DNA of 64,000 nucleotides from an uncultured Clostridia bacterium. GTDB taxonomy: Bacteria; Bacillota; Clostridia; TANB77; CAG-508. Below the pieces are notes generated by a model. That model was not told the origin of the DNA and ran no database searches. It was given only the letters and a program-made list of their open reading frames with translations. The position numbers were made by a program, and so were the translations under genes. Shown here in pieces: positions 29,107 to 37,875 of the stretch. Location of the stretch: assembly GCA_948502395.1 (NCBI GenBank), contig CAOPES010000005.1:66455-130454 (forward strand), in the 5' to 3' direction. Every line of letters starts with the position of its first letter. The stretch's first letter is position 1.

Positions 29107-29898
29107 ATGAATATTATTGAAGTTAAAAATTTGAACAAAAGATTTACGGTTAAGCAAAAAGAAAAGGGAATAAAGGGAAGTATAAAATCAATAATTAAAC
29201 CTAAATACAAAAAGATAAGAGCGGTAAACAATATAAGTTTCACAGTTGAAAAAGGGGAAATGTTAGCTTTTATCGGACCAAATGGAGCTGGTGAGTCTAC
29301 AACTATAAAGATGTTAACTGGGATTTTGTATCCAACAAGTGGTGAGATTATAGTAAATGGAATAAATCCTGCTAAGCAAAGAAAAAAGTTAGCTTATAAA
29401 ATAGGTACAGTTTTTGGTCAAAAAGAGCAATTATGGACACATCTAACACCTTATGACAATTTTAAGTTTTTTGGTGCGATATATGATATACCAAATGACG
29501 AAATTGAAGATAGAATAGAAGAGTTATCAAATACTTTTGAATTACAAGAATTTATAAATACACCAGTAAGAAATTTGTCATTGGGACAAAGGATAAGATG
29601 CGAAATGGTTGCAGCTTTGATACATAAGCCAGAGATATTATTTTTAGATGAGCCAACTATCGGATTGGACCCAGTAGTAAAGAAAAATATAAGAAAGCTA
29701 ATTAAGAAGATGAACAAAGAATTAGGAACAACTATATTTTTAACAAGCCATGATGTTGGGGATATAGAAAAGTTGTGTAAAAGAGTAATTATAATAAATA
29801 AAGGGAAAATAATTATGGATGACACAATGCAGAATTTGAAATCAAATAAACCACTAGAAGATATAATAACAGAAATTTATCAAGAAGCGACAATATGA
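29107..29898 (+). CDS. ABC transporter ATP-binding protein with altered Walker A
   Basis: 263-residue ATPase of an ABC-2 type exporter. The signature SLGQRIRCEMVAALIHKPE, Walker B ILFLDEPTIGLDP, and the switch histidine in TSHDVGDIEKL are intact. The Walker A reads GPNGAGESTT (near residue 60): the invariant phosphate-binding lysine is Glu (codon GAG where AAG is expected), which should abolish ATP hydrolysis. AAAGGAGG upstream. It is followed by two membrane subunits, the first of which carries two frame breaks, so the exporter could be decaying, or the change could be a base error. Confidence 0.88.
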   Translation: MNIIEVKNLNKRFTVKQKEKGIKGSIKSIIKPKYKKIRAVNNISFTVEKGEMLAFIGPNGAGESTTIKMLTGILYPTSGEIIVNGINPAKQRKKLAYKIGTVFGQKEQLWTHLTPYDNFKFFGAIYDIPNDEIEDRIEELSNTFELQEFINTPVRNLSLGQRIRCEMVAALIHKPEILFLDEPTIGLDPVVKKNIRKLIKKMNKELGTTIFLTSHDVGDIEKLCKRVIIINKGKIIMDDTMQNLKSNKPLEDIITEIYQEATI

Positions 29899-29907
29899 GA
29901 GATATTT

Positions 29908-29944
29908 TGGGACAAAAAAGAAACGTCCCAAAATGTCCAAAAGG
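29908..29944. repeat. Intergenic palindrome, family C
   Basis: GGGACAAAAAAGAAACGTCCC followed by a GTCC arm; short copy between the ATPase and permease genes. Confidence 0.6.
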
Positions 29945-29956
29945 GAGGGAAAAACA

Positions 29957-30750
29957 ATGCGAAAATACTTTTACATATATAAATCAACATTAATAGAAAA
30001 TTTAAGCTACATACCAAACATAATATTAGGATTTACCAACTTCTTTATAATGATGTTTGTATTTTTAAACTTGTGGGAATATATTTATTCAGATGCTACA
30101 CAAATTATAAATGGATACACGATGAAACAAATGATATGGTATGTATTAGTTACAGAAGTTTTGTGGTTTGGAAGTAGAAACAAAATTTTAATAAGAGAGA
30201 TAAGTCAAGATATAAAAACAGGAAACATTGCATACAACATAAATAAACCATACAATTATGTGTTTTATATAGTGGCTAAACATTTAGGAGAGATTACGAT
30301 AAAACTAATACTATTTATAATAGTACGGGATAATAATGGGAATGTGCTTTGTAGGACCAGTAGATAATTTCAACTTTGCAAATATTCCTTTTATTTTAAT
30401 AACAGTATTGCTTCGGTGTACTTATAAATTCAACTTTAAGAATAACAATTAGCATTATAGCATTTTGGATAGAAGACCCAGCACCATTTCATTGGGTATA
30501 TGACAAGTTATTACTAATGTTAGGAACATTATTCCCAATAGAGATGTTTCCAGAATTTCTAAGACCAATAATAAAATGTACACCAATATTTGTTGTAACA
30601 TATGGTCCAGCAAAGCTTTTTATAGATTTTAATATAAATACTTTTATTCAAATATGTATTGCACAAATTTCATATTTAGTAATATCAATATTTGTAATTA
30701 TAGTTTTATACAATAAAGGGGTGAAAAAATTAAATGTTAACGGAGGTTAG
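29957..30750 (+). CDS. ABC-2 type permease, two CGG frame breaks
   Basis: Membrane subunit of the exporter, with six hydrophobic segments once the breaks are bridged. Start ATG 29957 follows GGGAGGG. CGG at 30326-30328 (residue 124) interrupts a membrane helix: skipping C gives LFIIVGIIMGMCFVGPVDNF. A second CGG at 30414-30416 (residue 153) is again in frame in the shifted reading; skipping C gives LITVLLGVLINSTLRITISI. The product is 263 residues, matching the 264-residue partner that follows. In-frame reading gives only 136 residues. Confidence 0.85.
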
Positions 30751-31528
30751 AAATCAAATAAAAGTTATATTTTTATCATTAAAATATAACATAATGAGAG
30801 AAATGACAAACAAAGTAACTTTTATAAGTAATGTACTTTTTATGATATTAAATAATTCAAGTTTTATAATTCAATGGATAGTATTGTTCAGTCTAAGGCA
30901 AGAAATAGGTGGATATACAATGAAAGAAATAATATTGCTCTGGGGAATAGCGTCAGGAACATTTGGATTATCAAGAATTGTTTTTAGTAAAGCATTTGAA
31001 TTATCAGAATTGATAATAGAAGGAAAATTAGATACATTCTTAGTACAGCCTAAAAACGTATTTTTAAGTGCAATAACTTCACAAACAAAAATATCTGCAA
31101 TAGGTGATTTAATTTATGGATACATATGCTTATTTGTGTATGGAGTAACAGTTAGTAACTTTATATTGTTTACAATATTTTTAATAACAGGTGGAATTAT
31201 AGTAGCTGCTTTTGCAAGCATAGTAAATTGTATATCATTTTGGATTGTTAAAGGTGATTTTTTTGCAGATGCATTAAGTAATATAATGATAGATTTTGCA
31301 ACATATCCAGGAAATATATTTAAAGAGGGAGTGAAAATTTTATTTTATACAGTTGTACCAGTGGGATTTGCAAATTACTTGCCAGTTGAAACAATTTTAA
31401 ATTTTAATTTTGTAAATTTTGTTTGTATTATTGGTTTTACAGTGATAATTACTGCTTTGGCATTTGCTGTTTTTTACAAAGGTTTGAAAAGGTATTCTTC
31501 TTCTAACTTGATGAATTCTAGAATTTAG
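30734..31528 (+). CDS. ABC-2 type permease, second subunit
   Basis: 264 residues with about six membrane segments; similar in architecture to the preceding permease (shared GGYTMKEII near residue 60). Its start lies within the last codons of the previous gene (17-base overlap), which implies translational coupling. With the ATPase it forms a three-gene exporter of the daunorubicin/bacitracin-like ABC-2 class; the substrate is unknown. Confidence 0.85.
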   Translation: MLTEVRNQIKVIFLSLKYNIMREMTNKVTFISNVLFMILNNSSFIIQWIVLFSLRQEIGGYTMKEIILLWGIASGTFGLSRIVFSKAFELSELIIEGKLDTFLVQPKNVFLSAITSQTKISAIGDLIYGYICLFVYGVTVSNFILFTIFLITGGIIVAAFASIVNCISFWIVKGDFFADALSNIMIDFATYPGNIFKEGVKILFYTVVPVGFANYLPVETILNFNFVNFVCIIGFTVIITALAFAVFYKGLKRYSSSNLMNSRI

Positions 31529-31610
31529 ATTTTTTGTTGTTTTAATATACAGTGTTTAAAAATAATGTTATAATGAGAGTGATAACTAGTAATTTGTAGA
31601 GGTGAGAAAT

Positions 31611-31958
31611 ATGTTTAATGAAATATGTATTTATGAAGTCAAACTAAATAAACAAGATGAAGTTGAGAAATTAATGAAAGAAGTAGCAGAATTTTATAAG
31701 TCTCAAAAAGGTGTTATTGATGTTAAATATATAAAAAGGACTCATAGACAAAAAGACTTCAATTCAGTTAAAAAAGGAATACCATCAGTTGAACTAACTA
31801 GATATGTTGATAAAGTGACATATATCTTACATTGGACTTTGGAAAATAAAGAAGTTCATGCAGAAGTATCAAAGTTAGGCATAGAAAAATTTTATAAAAG
31901 ATGGAATAGATGTTTAATTACAATGCCTAAAATTATGTTAGGAGAGAATATAGTTTAA
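31611..31958 (+). CDS. Small protein, possible ABM-like fold
   Basis: 115 residues from ATG 31611 (GAGGTG upstream). The N-terminal EICIYEVKLNKQDEVEKLMK and FYKSQKGVIDVKYIKRTHR pattern resembles monooxygenase-like (ABM) alpha/beta-barrel proteins, but this is a weak match. A TATAAT at 31569-31574 lies in a segment nearly repeated before the ABC-F gene at 35610-35650. Confidence 0.5.
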   Translation: MFNEICIYEVKLNKQDEVEKLMKEVAEFYKSQKGVIDVKYIKRTHRQKDFNSVKKGIPSVELTRYVDKVTYILHWTLENKEVHAEVSKLGIEKFYKRWNRCLITMPKIMLGENIV

Positions 31959-32040
31959 TAAGATAAATTACAAGTTGTATAGTAGTTTAAGAAGGAGTTT
32001 ACACTTCTTCTTTTTAAAGTAAAAAAGTTTTGAAAAACTA

Positions 32041-32071
32041 TTGACTCTCTCGTTGCGTCATACTTTATAAT
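32041..32071 (+). promoter_or_regulatory. MerR-type promoter with 19-bp spacer
   Basis: TTGACT, 19 bp, TATAAT. The over-long spacer and the CTCTCGTTGCGTCA sequence between the boxes are typical of promoters twisted open by TipA/BmrR-type MerR activators. It precedes the MerR gene itself, so autoregulation is likely. Confidence 0.75.
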
Positions 32072-32095
32072 ACTAAATATGGGAGGAAGAAATAA

Positions 32096-32824
32096 ATGTT
32101 AACAGTAAAAGAAATTAGTGAGATAACAGGTATAAGTAGAAGAACTTTACATTATTATGATAGTATTGACTTATTAAAACCTACAAAAGTTACTGAAAAA
32201 GGTTATCGTTTATATGATAAAGTAGCACTTAATCGTTTGCGAACTATTTTAATGTATCGTGAATTAAGGTTTTCATTGAAAGACATTAAAAGAATATTAG
32301 ACAATCCAAATTTTGATTCAAATAAAGCATTAGTAGAACAAATAAAATTATTAGAATTACAAAAGCGACATATTGAAGAAATTATTTCTTTAGCTCATCA
32401 AATTCAAATAGAGGGAGGTGGAAATATGGATCTAAAAGTATTTAATAATGAAGAATTTAATAATTATGCTGATGAAGTAAAAGAGAGATGGGGTAATACA
32501 AATCAATGCAAAGAATATGAACAAAAAAATAAAAATAGGAGTAAACAAGAACTTGAAAATATACAAGATAAATTTATGAGTATTTTTGCAGAATTAGGAG
32601 CTTTAAAACATTTGTTAGTAGAAGATGAAAAAGTGCAAGAAAAAATAAAAGCATTACAGAAATTTATAACAGATAATTATTATAACTGTACTAATGAAAC
32701 TTTAAATGGTCTAGGACAAATGTATGTAAATGATGAAAGATTCAAAAAGAATATTGATAAAGCAGGTGGAGATGGTACAGCTAAATTTGTAAGCCAAGCA
32801 ATATCTGTGTATTGTTCAAAATAA
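32096..32824 (+). CDS. MerR family regulator with TipAS domain (TipAL-like)
   Basis: 242 residues. The winged-helix DNA-binding domain (LTVKEISEITGISRRTLHYYD, SLKDIKRIL) occupies residues 1-75, a dimerisation coiled coil residues 80-105, and a TipAS-like drug-sensing domain the C-terminal ~130 residues (NNYADEVKERWG, EKVQEKIKALQKFI, GLGQMYVNDERF). TipAL proteins sense thiopeptides or other drugs and activate their own promoter. A cassette of small stress and repair genes follows. Confidence 0.9.
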   Translation: MLTVKEISEITGISRRTLHYYDSIDLLKPTKVTEKGYRLYDKVALNRLRTILMYRELRFSLKDIKRILDNPNFDSNKALVEQIKLLELQKRHIEEIISLAHQIQIEGGGNMDLKVFNNEEFNNYADEVKERWGNTNQCKEYEQKNKNRSKQELENIQDKFMSIFAELGALKHLLVEDEKVQEKIKALQKFITDNYYNCTNETLNGLGQMYVNDERFKKNIDKAGGDGTAKFVSQAISVYCSK

Positions 32825-32848
32825 TAGTAAAAATTTATAACAATAAAT

Positions 32849-32880
32849 AGGGTAGATAAAGTTGAATTTATCTACCTTTT
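32849..32880 (+). terminator. Terminator after the MerR gene
   Basis: AGGGTAGATAAA / TTTATCTACCTTTT stem with T run. Confidence 0.85.
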
Positions 32881-32929
32881 ATTATATAATGATAATCAAA
32901 GATAGTAATTTGAAAGTGAGATATAGATT

Positions 32930-33454
32930 ATGGAAAAAGGTATAATAATTTATCAATCAAAGTATGGAGCTACTAAAAAATATGTAGATTGGCTAATTGA
33001 AGAAACTAAATTTGATTGCATTGAAACATCAACTGCAAAGATGAAAGATATTGAAAAATATAATATAGTAATTTTATGTGGTGGAATTTATGCTTCTGGA
33101 ATAGCAGGCTTATCATTTTTTAGGAAAAACTATGATGAATTAAAAAACAAAAAATTAGCAATATTTTGTGTAGGGGCATCTCCATTTGAAGAACAAGCAT
33201 TTAAGGAAATAAAAACTCGTAATCTTAAAGAAGATTTAAAAAATATTCCAACATTTTATGGTAGAGGTGCTTGGGATGAAGAAAATATGTCATTTAAAGA
33301 TAGAACTTTATGCAAAATGTTACAAAAAGCAATTGCAAAAAAAGATCCTAATACTTATGAACCTTGGATGAAGGCATTGATGGGTGCAGTAGGCAAAAAG
33401 TGTGATTGGACTGATAAAGAATACTTAAAACCATTATTAAAGTATATTAACTAA
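32930..33454 (+). CDS. Flavodoxin-domain protein
   Basis: 174 residues. The FMN-binding loop IIYQSKYGATKKYVDWL is at the N terminus, with ILCGGIYASGIAG and IFCVGASPFEE as the later loops, as in the flavodoxin_5/HemG-like group. Likely a small redox enzyme. It heads the run of genes 32.9-35.5 kb on one strand with short gaps. Confidence 0.85.
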   Translation: MEKGIIIYQSKYGATKKYVDWLIEETKFDCIETSTAKMKDIEKYNIVILCGGIYASGIAGLSFFRKNYDELKNKKLAIFCVGASPFEEQAFKEIKTRNLKEDLKNIPTFYGRGAWDEENMSFKDRTLCKMLQKAIAKKDPNTYEPWMKALMGAVGKKCDWTDKEYLKPLLKYIN

Positions 33455-33484
33455 AAAATTACAAGTTATAATGGAGATTATATT

Positions 33485-33925
33485 ATGGTATGCAAAGAAT
33501 GTTATAGTGATAAAAATAGAATTACCCCCTTATTAAATGCAAGAGAATGTTTAGAAAATCATTTACAATATGTTTGTGGAACTTGTGGCAGATGTATTTG
33601 TATTGATAAAGATAAAATAAGAGGTTTACAAAGATGGAACTTTCCATTTAAAAGTTTAGATATAGCAAAATTATATTTAAGAACAGCAGATTATACTAAT
33701 AAAAAATGTTGTGGTATTTATGAAATAGAAAATTCAAAAGGAAGAAAATCGTATAAAATATTTGCTAGTGATACAGAATTAAAAGAATATTTATTAAAGA
33801 ATAAAGATAAAGTATGCAAAGACAATAAATCAATGTTTACAATGAACGAATATAAAGAATATTCTAATACTAAAATAAAGCATTTATCACAAGAAGAAGT
33901 TGAAATATATTTAAGTGAAATGTAA
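33485..33925 (+). CDS. Cysteine-rich unknown protein
   Basis: 146 residues, not recognised beyond two putative zinc ribbons: CKEC near residue 3 and CGTCGRCICID near residue 31, plus a CC pair near residue 75. It ends in a helical, charged region (LSQEEVEIYLSEM). GGAGAT upstream; part of the small-gene cassette. Confidence 0.6.
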   Translation: MVCKECYSDKNRITPLLNARECLENHLQYVCGTCGRCICIDKDKIRGLQRWNFPFKSLDIAKLYLRTADYTNKKCCGIYEIENSKGRKSYKIFASDTELKEYLLKNKDKVCKDNKSMFTMNEYKEYSNTKIKHLSQEEVEIYLSEM

Positions 33926-33958
33926 TGCACAAATTACAATATTGAGGAGTGATAGAAA

Positions 33959-34312
33959 GTGGAAACAAAAATTATAAATAATATAACAGTAGTTAATAGT
34001 AAAGAACTTATAATAAAAGACGTTCAGTCAGCAATTGATTTTATTATGACTATAAAATATGAAACAAACTGCAATAAAATAGCATTAAATAAAAGTGCAG
34101 TAATAGAAGATTTTTTTATATTGAGTAAGGGATTAGCAGGAGAAATCTTACAGAAGTTTATAAATTATCAAACGAAATTTGCTATATATGGAGATTATTC
34201 AAAATATACAAGTAAACCATTAAAAGATTTTATATATGAAAGTAATAATGGTAAAGATATATTTTTTGTAGAAAATGAAGATGAAGCAATAGAAATGCTA
34301 AGTAAAGTATAA
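33959..34312 (+). CDS. DUF4180 family protein
   Basis: 117 residues starting at GTG 33959, behind TGAGGAG. The central NKSAVIEDFFILSKGLAGEI and FAIYGDYSKYTSKPLKDFIY blocks are typical of DUF4180, a family of unknown function often found next to regulators and acetyltransferases in Firmicutes. Cytoplasmic. Confidence 0.8.
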   Translation: METKIINNITVVNSKELIIKDVQSAIDFIMTIKYETNCNKIALNKSAVIEDFFILSKGLAGEILQKFINYQTKFAIYGDYSKYTSKPLKDFIYESNNGKDIFFVENEDEAIEMLSKV

Positions 34313-34345
34313 ATACAACTTAAAATATATGGAGATGATGTATAT

Positions 34346-34960
34346 ATGGAAAAATGGTTAAAATGGGCTATAGAAATTCAAAGTTTAGCACAAGCAGGAC
34401 TTACCTATACAGATAATGTATATGATATAGAAAGATATGAAAGATTAAGAGAAATATCAGCAGAAATGATAGAAGAAAGAAGCGGTATAAGTTTAGAAAA
34501 AGTAAAATACCTATTTTGCAATGAAACAGGATATCAGACACCTAAAATTGATACAAGAGCAGTTATATTTAAAGATAATAAAATATTATTAACTCACGAA
34601 AATAATGGAACTTGGTCATTGCCTGGTGGTTGGTGTGATGTTCTTGAATCTGTTGGAAGTAATACCAAAAAAGAAGTTAAAGAAGAAACTGGATTAGATG
34701 TAGAAACAGTTAAAATAATTTCTATTCAAGATAGAAATAAACATAATAGACCAATATATGCTTATGGAGTATGTAAAGTATTTGTATTATGCAATGTTAC
34801 TGGTGGAGAGTTTACCGAAAATATAGAAACAACAGAAATAAAATATTTTTCATTAGATGAAATACCAGATAATTTAGCAGAAGAAAAAACAAATAGAGAA
34901 CAAATTGAGATGTGTTTTAAAGCAATTAAAGATGAAAATTGGCAGACACAATTTGACTAA
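34346..34960 (+). CDS. NUDIX hydrolase with N-terminal helical domain
   Basis: 204 residues. The N-terminal helical domain (WLKWAIEIQSLAQAGLTYT, YDIERYERLREIS) is the one found in ADP-ribose pyrophosphatase-type Nudix proteins. The Nudix box GGWCDVLESVGSNTKKEVKE-ETG is complete apart from Lys in place of the usual Arg (KEV for REx). Third Nudix enzyme in this window. Part of the cassette behind the TipAL-like regulator. Confidence 0.85.
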   Translation: MEKWLKWAIEIQSLAQAGLTYTDNVYDIERYERLREISAEMIEERSGISLEKVKYLFCNETGYQTPKIDTRAVIFKDNKILLTHENNGTWSLPGGWCDVLESVGSNTKKEVKEETGLDVETVKIISIQDRNKHNRPIYAYGVCKVFVLCNVTGGEFTENIETTEIKYFSLDEIPDNLAEEKTNREQIEMCFKAIKDENWQTQFD

Positions 34961-34989
34961 AAACTTACAATTTTGAGGAGAGATAGAAA

Positions 34990-35529
34990 ATGACTTATAA
35001 ATATATGTATAAAACTCCAAAAAACTTTTCAAATATGATTATGAATAGTGATGGAGAATATTTAACAGGTTTATGGTTTGAAGATTCAAGAGATTCTTCT
35101 AAGCATATAATAGATTGTGAAGAGAAAGATTTAGAAATATTTAGACAAACAAGTAAATGGTTAGATATTTATTTTAGTGGCAAAAATCCTAATTTTACAC
35201 CAAAGTATAAAATAAAAAACTTAACACCTTTTAGGCAAGAAGTAACTGATATAATGAACTCTATTGAATATGGGAAAGTTGTAACCTATAACGATATATC
35301 AAAAATAATTGCTAAAAAAAGAGGCTTGAAAAGAATGTCAGCACAAGCAGTTGGAGGAGCAGTTGGCTGGAATCCTATTTGTATTATAATTCCTTGTCAT
35401 AGGGTAGTTGGAACAAACGGAAGTCTAACAGGTTATGGCGGAGGACTAAAAAACAAAGTGGAACTATTAAAACTAGAAGGAAACGATATGAGCAAATATT
35501 TTGTTCCAAAGCAAGGTACAGCATTATGA
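34990..35529 (+). CDS. ogt: Methylated-DNA--protein-cysteine methyltransferase
   Basis: Removes alkyl groups from O6-alkylguanine by transfer to its own cysteine. 179 residues with the N-terminal helper domain, VTYNDISKIIAKK, and the active-site IIPCHRVVGTNGSLTGYGGG near residue 135. Direct DNA repair; it fits a stress cassette. Its stop overlaps the ATG of a short remnant resembling Tag. Confidence 0.93.
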   Translation: MTYKYMYKTPKNFSNMIMNSDGEYLTGLWFEDSRDSSKHIIDCEEKDLEIFRQTSKWLDIYFSGKNPNFTPKYKIKNLTPFRQEVTDIMNSIEYGKVVTYNDISKIIAKKRGLKRMSAQAVGGAVGWNPICIIIPCHRVVGTNGSLTGYGGGLKNKVELLKLEGNDMSKYFVPKQGTAL

Positions 35530-35606
35530 TAAGATGTAAATGGTGCAATTTAAAAATCAAAAAATACATAGAATATTACGATAGAAAATGTTTTATATAT
35601 AAATAA
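35526..35606 (+). pseudogene. Possible remnant of DNA-3-methyladenine glycosylase I (tag)
   Basis: A 26-codon frame overlapping the ogt stop begins MIRCKWCN and continues YIEYYDRKC. This resembles the start of Tag (RCxWC...YxxYHDxEW), which often accompanies ogt. It ends abruptly, so the rest of the gene is probably lost. Weak evidence because of the length. Confidence 0.4.
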
Positions 35607-35669
35607 GAAAATAAATGATGTTATAATGAGAGCGATAATTAGTAAATTGTCGTTAGAATTGGAGGAACA

Positions 35670-37151
35670 ATGTCTTTAATAAGTGTAAATAATTTAACTT
35701 TTGGATATGATGGAAGTTATAACAATATATTTGAAGATGTATCATTTAATATAGATACTAATTGGAAATTAGGATTAATTGGTAGAAATGGTAAGGGAAA
35801 AACTACATTCTTAAAGTTATTACAAGGAAAATATGAATATAAAGGAACAATATCTAAAAATGTTGATGTTGATTATTTTCCATTTGAAGTAACAAACAAA
35901 AATAGAATTTCAATAGAGATAGTAAATGAAATTGCTCCAAATGTTGCAGATTGGGAAATTATAAAAGAATTGAACTTGCTAAATAGCGATACAGAAATAT
36001 TATATAGGAACTTTAATTTATTAAGTGGCGGAGAACAAATAAAGATACTTTTAATAAGCCTATTTTTAAAAGGAAACAATTTTTTACTTATAGATGAGCC
36101 TACAAATCATTTAGATATTGAAACAAGAAATAATTTAGTTAATTATTTAGAAAAGAAAAAGGGATTTATAGCCGTTTCGCATGATAGGAACTTTTTAGAT
36201 AAAGTTGTAAATCATATAATTGCAATAAATAATACTAATATTGAAATTAGGCAAGGTAATTTTTCGTCTTGGAAAGAAAATAAGGATAGACAGGATAATT
36301 TTGAAATAATGCAAAATAAAAAGTTACAAAAAGATATAAACAGGCTTGAAATTTCCTCTAAAAATTCTGCAAAATGGTCGAATGAAGCAGAAAAAGGAAA
36401 AAGTAAAAAATACAATTCGGAAACTACGATAGATAAAGGATATGTAGGACACAAAGCTTCTAAAATGATGAAAAGCTCAAAGGTTATGGAACAAAGAACT
36501 CAAAAAGCAATAGATGAAAAATCTAATTTATTAAAAAATATAGATAGAAACGAAGATTTAAAAATTATTCCCTTAGAGAGTAATAAAAATCCACTGATTT
36601 TAGCAAATAAATTGCAGATAAAGTACAAAGAACAATCAATATTTAAACCTATTTCCTTTGAAGTAAATAATGGAGATAGAGTTGCAATAATAGGTAAAAA
36701 TGGAATTGGAAAATCAAGCATATTAAAACTTATTATAGGAAAAGAAATACAATATAATGGAGAATTTAAAAAAGCAAATGATTTGAAAATATCTTATGTA
36801 TCACAAAGTACAGAAAATTTAAAAGGAAATCTAAAAACTTTTGCTAGGGATAATAAAATAGATGAAAGCATTTTTAAAGCAATGTTAATAAAAATGGGAT
36901 TATCAAAATCTGATTTTGATACCAATATACAAGATATGAGTGAGGGCCAAAAGAAAAAAGTTTTAATTGCAAAGAGCATATCAGAACAAGCCCATATTTA
37001 TATATGGGACGAGCCTTTGAATTATATTGATATATTAACAAGAATACAGATAGAAGATACTATTTTGAATTACAAACCAACTCTTGTTTTTGTAGAACAT
37101 GATGAAACATTTATTGAAAAAGTGGCAACAAAAATTATAAATTTAGAGTGA
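35670..37151 (+). CDS. ABC-F type ribosomal protection protein
   Basis: 493 residues with two nucleotide-binding domains and no membrane segments. First domain: GLIGRNGKGKTTF, LSGGEQIKI, LLIDEPTNHLD; second: AIIGKNGIGKSS, MSEGQKKKV, IYIWDEPLNYID. The linker is lysine-rich with VGHKASKMMKSSKVM. Short ABC-F proteins of this shape (Lsa, CplR type) dislodge ribosome-targeting antibiotics in Firmicutes; which drugs is not predictable here. GGAGG upstream and a TATAAT at 35622-35627. Confidence 0.88.
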   Translation: MSLISVNNLTFGYDGSYNNIFEDVSFNIDTNWKLGLIGRNGKGKTTFLKLLQGKYEYKGTISKNVDVDYFPFEVTNKNRISIEIVNEIAPNVADWEIIKELNLLNSDTEILYRNFNLLSGGEQIKILLISLFLKGNNFLLIDEPTNHLDIETRNNLVNYLEKKKGFIAVSHDRNFLDKVVNHIIAINNTNIEIRQGNFSSWKENKDRQDNFEIMQNKKLQKDINRLEISSKNSAKWSNEAEKGKSKKYNSETTIDKGYVGHKASKMMKSSKVMEQRTQKAIDEKSNLLKNIDRNEDLKIIPLESNKNPLILANKLQIKYKEQSIFKPISFEVNNGDRVAIIGKNGIGKSSILKLIIGKEIQYNGEFKKANDLKISYVSQSTENLKGNLKTFARDNKIDESIFKAMLIKMGLSKSDFDTNIQDMSEGQKKKVLIAKSISEQAHIYIWDEPLNYIDILTRIQIEDTILNYKPTLVFVEHDETFIEKVATKIINLE

Positions 37152-37214
37152 TAGGTGTGTGACAAATAAAATTAGAATAAAAAATATATGAACTGAAAAT
37201 TTTTCGAAAAATAT

Positions 37215-37448
37215 TGATTATTGCTAAAAAATATGGTATATTAAAAATATAGAAAGCAACAAATTTATATAAATTGCATATAATATTATTGCTAGACATA
37301 GCAAAAAAAGTTGGTGAATCCAGCCATAAAGTTGGAACTAAAAAAAGCGGTGAATCCAGCCATTAAATTGGAATTTGAAAAAGCGGTGTTTCCAGCCATT
37401 AAATTGGAACTTAAAAAAGGGGGATTAGAGGTCAAACTCTAATCCTTT
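37215..37448 (+). ncRNA. toxI: ToxI-like antitoxin RNA: three ~36-base tandem repeats with promoter and terminator
   Basis: A promoter (TTGATT 37215-37220, 17 bp, TATATT 37238-37243) is followed by three direct repeats at 37303-37339, 37340-37376 and 37377-37412. Each contains GAATCCAGCCATTAAATTGG or a close variant (GTTTCCAGCC in the third). A terminator (GGATTAGAG / CTCTAATCC, about 37421-37446) comes next, then a toxN gene. This order (promoter, ~36-nt repeats, terminator, toxin) is the hallmark of type III toxin-antitoxin loci, where each repeat is cut out to bind one toxin. Confidence 0.75.
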
Positions 37449-37509
37449 TGCATTATTGTATTTTTATAAAATTTAATATATAATTGAAATGCTAAGGAGG
37501 TAATTTGTA

Positions 37510-37852
37510 ATGATTATAAATTTAAAGATTGTTAGAGTTAATTCAGATTATTGTGACTATTTAAGAAAATTTGATAATGAAGAATACAGTTGACTTCATC
37601 AAAATTAAAGATGGCGAATTAGGAGCTGTTAATTTGAATAATATGATACCAGTAAATGAAAGTAATTACTCTTTAGTAGATTTAAACAAAGAAACTTTAA
37701 CTATTGCAGAATTAAAATACCAAAAATTATTAAGAGAACAATTAGATTGGTTAAATGCAAACTACAAACAGGTAAAAAATAAATCTTTTAAATTATATCA
37801 ATTATATAACAATGGAAAATTACCAGAAAATATAAAATTGTTTCAATACTAA
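37510..37852 (+). pseudogene. toxN: Broken ToxN/AbiQ-type endoribonuclease toxin
   Basis: Starts at ATG 37510 behind a perfect AAGGAGG. The N terminus (RVNSDYCDYLRKFDNEE) matches ToxN but stops at 37591. The later part, in another frame from about 37576, has the ToxN-typical VDFIKIKDGELGAVNLNNMIPV, then KLLREQLDWLNANYKQVKNK, and ends early. About 30-40 residues of the middle (the RPYVG / PLSSPK region) appear deleted at the junction, and the C terminus is short. The toxin is therefore probably inactive, next to a complete repeat RNA. Confidence 0.75.
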
Positions 37853-37875
37853 TAAAAAAGGAAATGAATTTAATT

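Noticed and set aside
37303..37412. CRISPR-like array of direct repeats
   Set aside because: The units are joined without unique spacers, there are only three, and a promoter, terminator and toxN-like gene surround them; ToxI repeats explain them.
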